This document shows, in pieces, positions 1-6,290 of a DNA stretch of 15,850 bases. The translations under genes were made by a program, and so were the position numbers. Every line of letters starts with the position of its first letter. Positions within the stretch are counted from its first letter, which is position 1. The notes under the pieces are model-generated. The model made no database searches. It was not told the origin of the DNA and saw nothing but the letters and a program-made list of their open reading frames with translations. Source of the DNA: an uncultured Pseudomonadota bacterium (GTDB lineage Bacteria > Pseudomonadota > Alphaproteobacteria > RF32 > CAG-239); the NCBI GenBank assembly GCA_949295395.1, contig CASFLB010000026.1:1-15850 (forward strand), written 5' to 3'.

Positions 1-1
1 G

Positions 2-307
2 CTCGGCTTAACCTTTCAACAGGTGCAAAAATATGAACGAGGTCTCAATCGTATCGGTGCCAGTCGGTTATGGGATGTTGCCATGGTTTTGAATGTTCCT
101 ATTACTTATTTTTTTGACGGCATGGGGGCTGATATTCATTCTCAAAGTCCGCGTCATCTGTATGGTGAGGACTTATCCTTAGAAAGAGAGACAAGCGATC
201 CTCTGTTCAGTATGGAAAATATTGAGCTGATAACGTCTCTTTCTAAAATCAAAAATCCAAAGACGATTAACGCCATCCGCGAGTTAATTGCCTCTCTTTT
301 GGGCTGA
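2..307 (+). CDS. XRE-family helix-turn-helix regulator, 5' partial
   Basis: C-terminal part of a DNA-binding regulator. The frame is open from base 2 with no start codon in the window, so the gene begins upstream. The first GTG (base 23) lies inside the recognition region and is probably an internal valine. The visible reading begins LGLTFQQVQKYERG and continues NRIGASRLWDVAMVLNVP, which is the second half of the XRE/Cro HTH in its common alphaproteobacterial form, followed by the usual YFFDGM segment. The rest (about 55 residues) is an acidic linker and a terminal helix containing KTINAIRELIASLL. Family members of this size are typically cytoplasmic repressors or developmental regulators; the target cannot be told. 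It converges on the DUF502 gene and overlaps its 3' end by 24 bases. No terminator is visible. Confidence 0.85.
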   Translation, partial: LGLTFQQVQKYERGLNRIGASRLWDVAMVLNVPITYFFDGMGADIHSQSPRHLYGEDLSLERETSDPLFSMENIELITSLSKIKNPKTINAIRELIASLLG

Positions 308-1036
308 TTTTTTGAAGAGTTTTTTCTTGGATTTTGATTTTATTTTGGCACCGAGTTTTTCAGGTTCGACAATTCCGCAAGAGATAATAAATTTCAAGCC
401 CTCTTCAACCGACATTTTTAGCTCAATAACATCAGCCTTGGGAACAAAAATCAAAAAACCTGACGTAGGGTTAGGGGTGGTCGGAACAAAGACATTGAGC
501 ATATCATCTTTTAAGCTTTTTTTGACTTCGCCTTTTGTTTCGGCACCAAGAAAACCAATTGTCCAAAGACCTTTGCGAGGATATTCAAGTAAAACACATT
601 TTGAAAACGCTCGCCCCTGATTGTCAAAAATTGTTTCGAATACTTTTTTTAATAATGAATAAACGCTGGAAACAACAGGCAGGCGCCGAACCATCCAGTC
701 TCCGAGGTGAACAAAAAATCTTCCGATAAAACCGGCGGCAAACATTCCCACAAAAATTAAAAACAGCACAAGAAGAATAATCCCAATCCCCGGAACGGTC
801 ATTGGAATATTATAGCGTTCAATAATTTCGGGTGGAATCAGGTTATGAACGGAATTATCAATCCACAAAAAGATTTTATAGGCAATATAGGCTGTGATAG
901 CAACCGGTGCGGTAACCAAAATTCCGGTGAAGAAATAAGCTCTGATTTTCTCGCCGAGTTTCATAAACACCGCCCGCTCGCGCTCTAAGCGAATGCGTTT
1001 AATGTTTTGAGCCCTTTGTTTTATTTTATCACTCAT
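284..1036 (-). CDS. DUF502 family inner-membrane protein
   Basis: A 250-residue membrane protein of the DUF502 family, whose biochemical role is not established. After a basic N-terminal stretch of about 30 residues come two hydrophobic segments, near residues 34-56 (YFFTGILVTAPVAITAYIAY) and 80-108. They are followed by the conserved soluble part with family motifs EYPRKGLWTIGFLG and NVFVPTTPNPTSGFLIFVP, and a C-terminal ISCGIVEPEKLG region. The tail is lysine-rich. The ATG (1034-1036) overlaps the TGA of recJ as ATGA, so translation is probably coupled to recJ. It is the last gene of a leftward operon (OmpA lipoprotein-recJ-DUF502). Its last codons overlap the end of the convergent XRE gene. 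Length is normal to slightly long for the family. Confidence 0.9.
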   Translation of the reverse strand: MSDKIKQRAQNIKRIRLERERAVFMKLGEKIRAYFFTGILVTAPVAITAYIAYKIFLWIDNSVHNLIPPEIIERYNIPMTVPGIGIILLVLFLIFVGMFAAGFIGRFFVHLGDWMVRRLPVVSSVYSLLKKVFETIFDNQGRAFSKCVLLEYPRKGLWTIGFLGAETKGEVKKSLKDDMLNVFVPTTPNPTSGFLIFVPKADVIELKMSVEEGLKFIISCGIVEPEKLGAKIKSKSKKKLFKKSAQKRGN

Positions 1037-2811
1037 TTGTTGCCCCCTTTCCGAGCATCTTCAATAATAAATTGGAGAGAATTTCGACCTTGCCATGTAT
1101 CTCGCCGCAAAACCCCAACCACATCATACAAAGACGCCTCAGGTGCCAAAAGCTCTTTCCCGAGAGTGCTGTCGGCAACACGAAACGCCATAGCCTTTAA
1201 GGAGGCTCCATTATCTCCGGTTAAAAAACACCGTACATGGCCGCTTCCGAACAGTGCCGGTTTCTTTATATGAACATTTTTTAACATAAGCCGAGGCTCG
1301 GCATTTCCGGCACCAAAAGGTTCAAGTTGTTCAAGCTCTTCCACCAAAGAAAGCGTAGCTCCGCCAACATCAAGGCAGGCCTCAATTTCCAAAATGGGAA
1401 CAATCTCTTCGTCACCAAGTTTTTCTTTAACATAAGTTCCGACAAAGGTACGAAAGTCTTCAATCTTATCTTCGTTAAGCGAAAAGCCGGCTGCCATAAT
1501 ATGTCCACCGCCTTTGGTTAAAAGACCTCGTTCTTTAGCGGCAATAATCAGGGCGCCTAAATCAACATTGGGAATAGATCGTGCCGACCCTTTTACCTCA
1601 TCGGGTTCAATGGACATCACAAAAGCTGGAAGATTATAGCGTTCTTTGAGCTTTCCGGCAACAATGCCGATAACACCTTGATGCCAGTCTTTTCCGGTAA
1701 CAAAGGCAATCGGATAAGACTGAGGTTGCCCTTCAAGCTGTTCAATCGCTTCAAGAAGAACATAGGACTCAATTTCCTTACGTTGATCATTAAACTGGTT
1801 GAGCTTATCAGCCAGCAAGTTTGCCTCAACTTCTGACCGGGCGCATAAAAGCCTGTTTCCGAGTGCCGCTTCTCCGACACGACCGCAAGCGTTAATTCGC
1901 GGTCCCAAAACAAAACCTAAGTGATAAGCACGCGGTGCCTCCGTGACATTTGATTTGTCAAACAGAGCTTTAAGGCCGAGATTTCGCCGTTGCGCCATAA
2001 CCTTTAGGCCTTGACGAACAAAAGCACGGTTAAGACCGAGCAAGGGAACAACATCGCAAACAGTACCGAGGGCGACCAAGTCAAGCCAGTTCATCAGCGG
2101 CGGTTCAGGATGATTTTGATAAAAACCGCGTTGACGTAAAACACGATTAACAGCGACAACCGTCATGAAGACCACGCCTACCGCTGCCATATATTTAAGA
2201 TAGGGATAGTCTGTATCCTCTTCATCAAGACGCTTGGGGTTAACCAAAGCCAAAACATTTGGGCGTTTTATTTCCGCTTCATGGTGATCAAGAACCACAA
2301 TTTCAAAGCCTTTTTCTTTGGCGTAGTCGAAAACATCAAAGGCAGTCGTTCCGCAATCAACGGTAATAACAAAATTGACATCTTGGGCTGCAAATTCATC
2401 AAACGCCATAATACTGGGGCCATAGCCTTCGTCACGTTCGGGAATATGCACAAACGGAACATTCCCGTTAGCTTCTAAAAACAAACGCAAAACAGATGTT
2501 GAGGTGGCTCCATCAACATCATAGTCGCCGATAATACCGATTTTTTCGTTATTTTGAATCGCCTTGGCGATTCGTTCGGCAGCGATTTCCATATCTTTCA
2601 AGACATAAGGCTCCGGCATAAGACGTTGCAGTTTGGGAGTAATAAAATCCCCAACCTCATCAGGAGAAATTCCTTTAGCCGTCAAAACGGAGCTGACAAG
2701 GGGCGATAAGCCGTATTTTTGAGCAATAAGCTCAGCATTGCGTTCCGAAAACGAAACCGCTTTCCATAAATTTCCGGCAAGAGATTTTTCTTTATCAGGC
2801 ACAGAAGACAA
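1033..2811 (-). CDS. recJ: Single-stranded-DNA-specific exonuclease RecJ
   Basis: RecJ degrades single-stranded DNA 5' to 3' in recombinational and mismatch repair, in the cytoplasm, using Mn/Mg ions. The 592 residues show the DHH-phosphoesterase motifs in order: IGDYDVDG (Asp96, Asp98), TVDCGTTA (Asp152), DHH at 175-177, and GTVCDVVPL (Asp253). These are followed by GPRINACGR near 303-311 and the DHHA1 motif GGHIMAAGF (about 435-443), then a C-terminal OB-like domain. The likely start is TTG at 2811-2809, immediately after the TGA of the upstream lipoprotein gene; a GTG three codons later is an alternative. No ATG is available between the upstream stop and the conserved N-terminus, and no strong ribosome-binding site is seen, so translation probably depends on termination of the upstream gene. 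Both ORFs lie in the same frame, separated only by that TGA. Confidence 0.95.
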   Translation of the reverse strand: MSSVPDKEKSLAGNLWKAVSFSERNAELIAQKYGLSPLVSSVLTAKGISPDEVGDFITPKLQRLMPEPYVLKDMEIAAERIAKAIQNNEKIGIIGDYDVDGATSTSVLRLFLEANGNVPFVHIPERDEGYGPSIMAFDEFAAQDVNFVITVDCGTTAFDVFDYAKEKGFEIVVLDHHEAEIKRPNVLALVNPKRLDEEDTDYPYLKYMAAVGVVFMTVVAVNRVLRQRGFYQNHPEPPLMNWLDLVALGTVCDVVPLLGLNRAFVRQGLKVMAQRRNLGLKALFDKSNVTEAPRAYHLGFVLGPRINACGRVGEAALGNRLLCARSEVEANLLADKLNQFNDQRKEIESYVLLEAIEQLEGQPQSYPIAFVTGKDWHQGVIGIVAGKLKERYNLPAFVMSIEPDEVKGSARSIPNVDLGALIIAAKERGLLTKGGGHIMAAGFSLNEDKIEDFRTFVGTYVKEKLGDEEIVPILEIEACLDVGGATLSLVEELEQLEPFGAGNAEPRLMLKNVHIKKPALFGSGHVRCFLTGDNGASLKAMAFRVADSTLGKELLAPEASLYDVVGVLRRDTWQGRNSLQFIIEDARKGGNK

Positions 2812-3693
2812 TCAAGAAACTTCAACACGGCGGTTAAGGCGTTCACCTTCGGGCATAACTTCTAAGTATGCTGGAGCGCTGTCCGACATTGCCTCAATTG
2901 AAATTAAGTCTGCAGGCATACCGGCGCGGCGCAACTCACGAGCAACAGCTTCGGCGCGCTTTTGCGAAACCTTAAAGTTTGCTAATTTATGAGAAACGAT
3001 ATCGGTATCATTGGTGCGGCTGGAAGCATGTCCGACAACGCGAATATGGGCGTTGTCCTTCTTGGCGGCACGTACGATTTTTCTGATTCGTTCACGATAA
3101 TCCTCATCAAGGAACGAGCTTCCGTTAGCAAAATAAAACGTGTCAAGCTGATAGGTAACACTTGGCTCAAAAGGTTTCGTTGAAGGGGCGTCTTGTTCAA
3201 GGCTAACTTCTGATGATGTGATATCTAATTCTTCGGTTTCAACCGGAGTGGTTTTAGCTGAACCGACCTGTTCCATCGAGGCAATAAACTCTTCATCGGA
3301 GAGATATCTTATTTCAGGCATCTTGCGGGTTTCGTCAGGAGTTTCTTCGGTGATTTTATCAACCAAAGGCTTTGTTTCTTCCTCAAGGACTTGGGGGCGA
3401 TTTTCCGAAGCATCTTTAGAGGTATTGTCAGGTTCGTCGGCAGAATTATCCACAAGCTTGCTTTCGACGGAAGCTGTTTTCGATTCGTCTTTGCTGGCCG
3501 AAGTTTCGGATGACGTATTATCAGCAACTTCCTTAACGTCGCTCGAATCATCAAACTCATGCTGCGCAGAGGGCAGAGCATCTCCGGCGACAATTTTTCC
3601 ATCATCGACGGAGGCATTTCCTCCATCAAAAACAGCACAGCCGGAAATCATGGTTAACATTGAAAAAAAAGCAAAAACATAAAATTTTCTCAT
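2812..3693 (-). CDS. OmpA-domain outer-membrane lipoprotein (Pal/OmpA-like)
   Basis: A 293-residue lipoprotein that probably tethers the outer membrane to peptidoglycan. The chosen ATG (3691-3693) starts a classic lipoprotein signal: MRKF, a hydrophobic stretch, then the lipobox ISGC. The frame runs 49 codons further upstream, but that stretch covers the likely promoter and would bury the signal peptide, so it is rejected. After the Cys comes a long acidic, Ser/Thr/Glu-rich and probably disordered linker (to about residue 175). The OmpA-C domain (about 179-293) follows, with DTFYFANGSSFL, VVGHASSRT, NFKVSQKRAEAVARELRRAG and GERLNRRVEV, matching the NxxLSxxRAxxV and GxxxNRRVE signatures. The ATG lacks a well-spaced Shine-Dalgarno; AAGG sits only one base away. 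It is first in an operon with recJ and DUF502. It is not named pal because the linker is far longer than in Pal. Confidence 0.85.
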   Translation of the reverse strand: MRKFYVFAFFSMLTMISGCAVFDGGNASVDDGKIVAGDALPSAQHEFDDSSDVKEVADNTSSETSASKDESKTASVESKLVDNSADEPDNTSKDASENRPQVLEEETKPLVDKITEETPDETRKMPEIRYLSDEEFIASMEQVGSAKTTPVETEELDITSSEVSLEQDAPSTKPFEPSVTYQLDTFYFANGSSFLDEDYRERIRKIVRAAKKDNAHIRVVGHASSRTNDTDIVSHKLANFKVSQKRAEAVARELRRAGMPADLISIEAMSDSAPAYLEVMPEGERLNRRVEVS

Positions 3694-3738
3694 ACCTTGA
3701 AACCCTACGATAAAATTCATAACTACCCATAGTGATAT

Positions 3739-3766
3739 AATATAATCTTGCTTTAGACAAGAACAA
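3739..3766 (-). promoter_or_regulatory. Candidate promoter for the lipoprotein-recJ-DUF502 operon
   Basis: On the minus strand a -35 box TTGTTC (3766-3761) and a -10 box TATATT (3744-3739) are 16 bases apart, placing the transcription start about 40 bases upstream of the ATG at 3693. TATTAT at 3742-3737 is an alternative -10 with an 18-base spacer. This placement supports the shorter protein start. Confidence 0.5.
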
Positions 3767-3799
3767 ATCGAAACAAAAAAACAAAAAAAACAATAAAGA

Positions 3800-3827
3800 T
3801 TGTATTTTAAAGAGAAGAAGCTATAAT
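3800..3827 (+). promoter_or_regulatory. Candidate promoter for the Panacea-like / DUF192 pair
   Basis: A -35 box TTGTAT (3800-3805) and a perfect -10 TATAAT (3822-3827) are separated by 16 bases. The start would fall near 3834, giving a short leader with GGGAG (3846-3850) nine bases before the ATG at 3860. It is divergent from the lipoprotein promoter about 60 bases away. Confidence 0.6.
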
Positions 3828-3859
3828 CAAAAAAAGTCAAAAGTCGGGAGAAACAGGGA

Positions 3860-4417
3860 ATGAAAGCAAGCGCAGCCGATTCGGCAATAGATATCGCCTA
3901 TTGGTATTTAGATCGAGCCGACGAAGAAAAGCTTTTTCTTGATGAGGAAAAATTACAACCTTTGCTATACTTATCGCAAGTCTATTTCGCTAGGATGTAT
4001 AACGGTGAGGTTCTGATGCCGACGGTGTTTATCTGTGACGAAAACGGATTCTATGAACCGAACATCAAAAAAATACTAACACTTGGGCGACCATTTATGC
4101 CCCGAGCAAAATTTGAGAAAAAGGTTGAAAAATTTTTGGAAGAAATATGGGATAAATATGGCCATAGCGCGAAGTCTTTGCTCGAAAAAGAAGTCAAAGA
4201 CAGTTTGATTTATCGAGAGGAATATAAAAAAAATTCAAAAATTTTAATTGAGAATAAAACAATTGTTGAAATTTTAAATAAGAATAGTAAAATATTCGGC
4301 AGTGAGGGTGAGAAAAATTCAACAAAAGTTTTGCTCTCTCAGAACGGACCGGTCGTTGTTTCGCGGTGGCATCCAAGAAAGCTTTCAGCTGGTTCAGCCA
4401 ACATTAAGGAGAAGTAA
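3860..4417 (+). CDS. Panacea/SocA-like (DUF4065-type) domain protein
   Basis: A 185-residue cytoplasmic protein. The N-terminal part, AIDIAYWYLDRADEE then LDEEKLQPLLYLSQVYFARMYNG (read as consecutive pieces), fits the Panacea/SocA/GepA pattern: helix with YxLD, then KLQxLLYxxQ, then a short segment and a hydrophobic-Pro region (LMPTVFICDENGFYEPNI). That fold occurs in antitoxins that act as chaperones or proteolytic adaptors. The C-terminal half (about 85-150) is highly charged and helical, and the protein ends in a distinctive segment, LLSQNGPVVVSRWHPRKL. No toxin gene is next to it; instead it lies two bases before a DUF192 lipoprotein gene, whose AAGGAG ribosome-binding site is inside this gene's end. 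I recall similar stand-alone proteins in other alphaproteobacteria, suggesting a resident cellular role, but its function is not known. The family assignment is by motif only. Confidence 0.65.
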   Translation: MKASAADSAIDIAYWYLDRADEEKLFLDEEKLQPLLYLSQVYFARMYNGEVLMPTVFICDENGFYEPNIKKILTLGRPFMPRAKFEKKVEKFLEEIWDKYGHSAKSLLEKEVKDSLIYREEYKKNSKILIENKTIVEILNKNSKIFGSEGEKNSTKVLLSQNGPVVVSRWHPRKLSAGSANIKEK

Positions 4418-4419
4418 AG

Positions 4420-4968
4420 ATGTCTAAATTATTAAAAGTATTTCTAGCAGTTTTTTTAGTCGTCAGCTGTTCAAAAAAAGAAGAATCAGCCGATGCACAG
4501 GATTATAACTTAACCATCATCTCTCAAAGCGGAGAAAAAACAGGCTTCTTTGTTGAAGAGGCATTAACCCCACAAGAGCTTGAACATGGCTTAATGGGGA
4601 GAGAGTCGATTCCGGCAAGAACAGGTATGTTCTTTGACCTTCACGGCTATAAAAATGCGGTTATGTGGATGAAAGACACCAAAATGCCGTTGGATATGAT
4701 TTTTGTAAAAGACAACGCCGTTGTTTGGATTTATGAAAATGCTCAGCCGATGTCCACCAAAACAATCATTTGCCCGGTTGAGTTTGATTCGGTTATTGAG
4801 TTAAATGCAGGCGAAGTTAAAGAGTTCAATATCAAAGCCGGCGATAAAGTTGAACATGACTTCTTGAAAAAAGAAGAAGGCATGAGCGGTCCTGTTCCTG
4901 AAGAAGTTGTTGAAGAAGGAGCAGAAGTTGATATTGAAGAAGCTGAAATGCCAACATCTGAAGAATAA
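4420..4968 (+). CDS. DUF192 family lipoprotein
   Basis: A 182-residue exported protein of the DUF192 (YcoR-like/COG1430) family; its biochemical function is unestablished. The start ATG has AAGGAG (4406-4411) eight bases upstream. The N-terminus is a lipoprotein signal with lipobox VVSC (Cys17). The DUF192 domain spans about residues 29-148, with the family motifs QELEHGLMGRESIP, GMFFDL, VMWMKDTKMPLDMIFV, and a C-terminal VIELNAGEV segment. Beyond it is an unusual strongly acidic tail (about 152-182) of mostly Glu, Val and Pro, probably disordered. The gene follows the Panacea-like gene with a two-base gap, so the pair is one transcript ending at the terminator at 4988-5012. Confidence 0.9.
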   Translation: MSKLLKVFLAVFLVVSCSKKEESADAQDYNLTIISQSGEKTGFFVEEALTPQELEHGLMGRESIPARTGMFFDLHGYKNAVMWMKDTKMPLDMIFVKDNAVVWIYENAQPMSTKTIICPVEFDSVIELNAGEVKEFNIKAGDKVEHDFLKKEEGMSGPVPEEVVEEGAEVDIEEAEMPTSEE

Positions 4969-4987
4969 AATATATCTCTTAAAAAAC

Positions 4988-5012
4988 GCGGAGCTTAAAG
5001 CTCCGCTTTTTT
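4988..5012 (+). terminator. Rho-independent terminator after the DUF192 gene
   Basis: A perfect 8-bp stem GCGGAGCT (4988-4995) / AGCTCCGC (4999-5006) with loop TAA is followed by six T. Six A precede the stem, so it could work in both directions, though no convergent gene is present. It lies 20 bases after the DUF192 stop. Confidence 0.9.
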
Positions 5013-5084
5013 ATTGTAAGAAGACAAGAAAAAAAGACAAAGATCATAAGCCTGTTAATAAAATCAGGGGATTTAAATTATTTC

Positions 5085-5112
5085 TTGAAAAAAAAAGATT
5101 AAGTGGTAAATT
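5085..5112 (+). promoter_or_regulatory. Candidate gapA promoter
   Basis: TTGAAA (5085-5090), a 16-base mostly A-rich spacer, and TAAATT (5107-5112). The start would be near 5119, giving a leader of about 65 bases that contains a small hairpin (TGCGG 5136-5140 / CCGCA 5147-5151) before the AAGGAAGGA ribosome-binding site. The rest of the 5013-5183 gap shows nothing else recognisable. Confidence 0.55.
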
Positions 5113-5183
5113 ACAAGCGGATTAAAAACTGCCTGTGCGGGGTTGTCCGCATATAACTTTTAGATTAAAGGAAGGAAAATAAT

Positions 5184-6191
5184 ATGGCAATTCGCGTTGG
5201 TATCAACGGCTTTGGTCGTATCGGCCGCTTAGTTTTTCGTGCCGCTCAAGAAAATAATGATATTGAAATCGTCGGCATTAACGACCTTATTGATGTTGAA
5301 TATATGGCCTATATGTTGCGCTATGATTCGATGCATGGCCAGTTCAAAGGTTCTATCGAAGTCAAAGACGGCAAGCTTGTTGTTAACGGCAAAGCTATCC
5401 GCGTTACCGCTGAAAAGAACCCGGCAGACCTCAAATGGGGCGAAATCGGTGCTGAATATGTTGTTGAATCAACAGGTTTGTTCTTGACCAAAGAAAAAGC
5501 TCAAGGTCACATTGATGCCGGTGCAAAATATGTTGTAATGTCAGCTCCTTCAAAAGATGACACTCCGATGTTTGTATGCGGTGTTAACACCGATTCTTAT
5601 GTTAAAGGTACCCAGTTTGTATCAAACGCTTCTTGCACCACAAACTGCTTGGCACCGATTGCAAAAGTTTTGAATGACAAATTCGGTATTACCGATGGTT
5701 TGATGACCACGGTTCACTCAACCACCGCTACTCAGAAAACCGTTGACGGTCCGTCTATGAAGGACTGGAGAGGTGGTCGTGCTGCTTCTGGCAACATCAT
5801 TCCGTCTTCAACCGGTGCAGCAAAGGCTGTTGGTAAGGTTATTCCGTCTTTGAACGGCAAATTGACCGGTATGTCATTCCGCGTTCCGACTTTGGATGTT
5901 TCTGTTGTTGACTTGACCGCTAACCTGGCCAAACCGGCAACTTATGAAGAAATCTGCAAAGCCATGAAAGAAGCTTCTGAAGGCGAATTGAAAGGCATTT
6001 TGGGTTATACCGAAGATGCCGTTGTATCTTCTGACTTCTTGGGCGATTCTCGCACATCAATCTTTGATGCCAAGGCTGGTATTCAGTTGACACCGACTTT
6101 CGTTAAAGTTGTTAGCTGGTACGATAACGAATGGGGTTATTCTAACAAGGTATTAGACCTCATCCGCCACATGGCTAAAGTAAACGGATAA
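5184..6191 (+). CDS. gapA: Glyceraldehyde-3-phosphate dehydrogenase, NAD-type
   Basis: Converts glyceraldehyde 3-phosphate, NAD and phosphate to 1,3-bisphosphoglycerate in glycolysis; a cytoplasmic tetramer. The 335-residue length is standard. Visible motifs are the Rossmann GINGFGRIGR (7-16), Asp34 in the INDL segment (typical of NAD preference), the catalytic SNASCTTNCLAP with Cys151, and His178 in TTVHSTTATQK. The C-terminal SWYDNEWGYSNKVLDLI is also present. The ATG has a strong AAGGAAGGA site eight bases upstream. Codon use is biased towards few codons, as expected of a highly expressed gene. The HSTTATQKTVDGPS and DWRGGRAASGNIIPSS stretches resemble the enterobacterial/eukaryotic GapA group more than the HSYTxDQ form I associate with most alphaproteobacteria. 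pgk follows after about 100 bases containing a large hairpin. Confidence 0.97.
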   Translation: MAIRVGINGFGRIGRLVFRAAQENNDIEIVGINDLIDVEYMAYMLRYDSMHGQFKGSIEVKDGKLVVNGKAIRVTAEKNPADLKWGEIGAEYVVESTGLFLTKEKAQGHIDAGAKYVVMSAPSKDDTPMFVCGVNTDSYVKGTQFVSNASCTTNCLAPIAKVLNDKFGITDGLMTTVHSTTATQKTVDGPSMKDWRGGRAASGNIIPSSTGAAKAVGKVIPSLNGKLTGMSFRVPTLDVSVVDLTANLAKPATYEEICKAMKEASEGELKGILGYTEDAVVSSDFLGDSRTSIFDAKAGIQLTPTFVKVVSWYDNEWGYSNKVLDLIRHMAKVNG

Positions 6192-6202
6192 TTTCGTTTT
6201 TT

Positions 6203-6268
6203 CCCGCCGCATAAGGATTCTTAAGCTCTGTTTTTTTAGGGGCAGAATCCGCGGCGGGTAATTTTTTT
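6203..6268 (+). terminator. Large gap-pgk intercistronic hairpin with T tract (terminator, attenuator or processing site)
   Basis: The outer stem CCCGCCGC (6203-6210) / GCGGCGGG (6251-6258) is extended by GGATTCT (6215-6221) / AGAATCC (6244-6250) after a left bulge ATAA. An inner GCTCT/GGGGC stem with G-T pairs (6225-6229 / 6239-6243) follows. Seven T follow at 6262-6268, so it has terminator form. It starts 11 bases after the gapA stop and ends 22 bases before the pgk ATG, leaving no room for a separate pgk promoter downstream. It probably lowers pgk relative to gapA message or protects the gapA 3' end. Confidence 0.8.
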
Positions 6269-6290
6269 ATTGAGAGAGAAGGAAAACACA

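Noticed and set aside
288..729. Plus-strand ORFs opposite the DUF502 gene
   Set aside because: Shadows of a well-conserved minus-strand gene; no start signals or family motifs.
3218..3682. 154-codon plus-strand Ser-rich ORF
   Set aside because: It is antisense to the low-complexity acidic linker of the lipoprotein; the Ser-rich reading is an artefact of that composition.
3694..3840. 49-codon upstream extension of the OmpA-domain lipoprotein
   Set aside because: It would bury the signal peptide and lipobox, and it covers the best -35/-10 pair.
4907..5125. 72-codon plus-strand ORF across the end of the DUF192 gene
   Set aside because: Out of frame with DUF192, runs through the intrinsic terminator and the gapA promoter, and is Lys-rich without a recognisable fold.
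6270..6290. TTG start seven codons upstream of pgk
   Set aside because: The ATG at 6291 has the well-spaced AAGGA site and fits the normal PGK N-terminus; the TTG would directly abut the hairpin's T tract.
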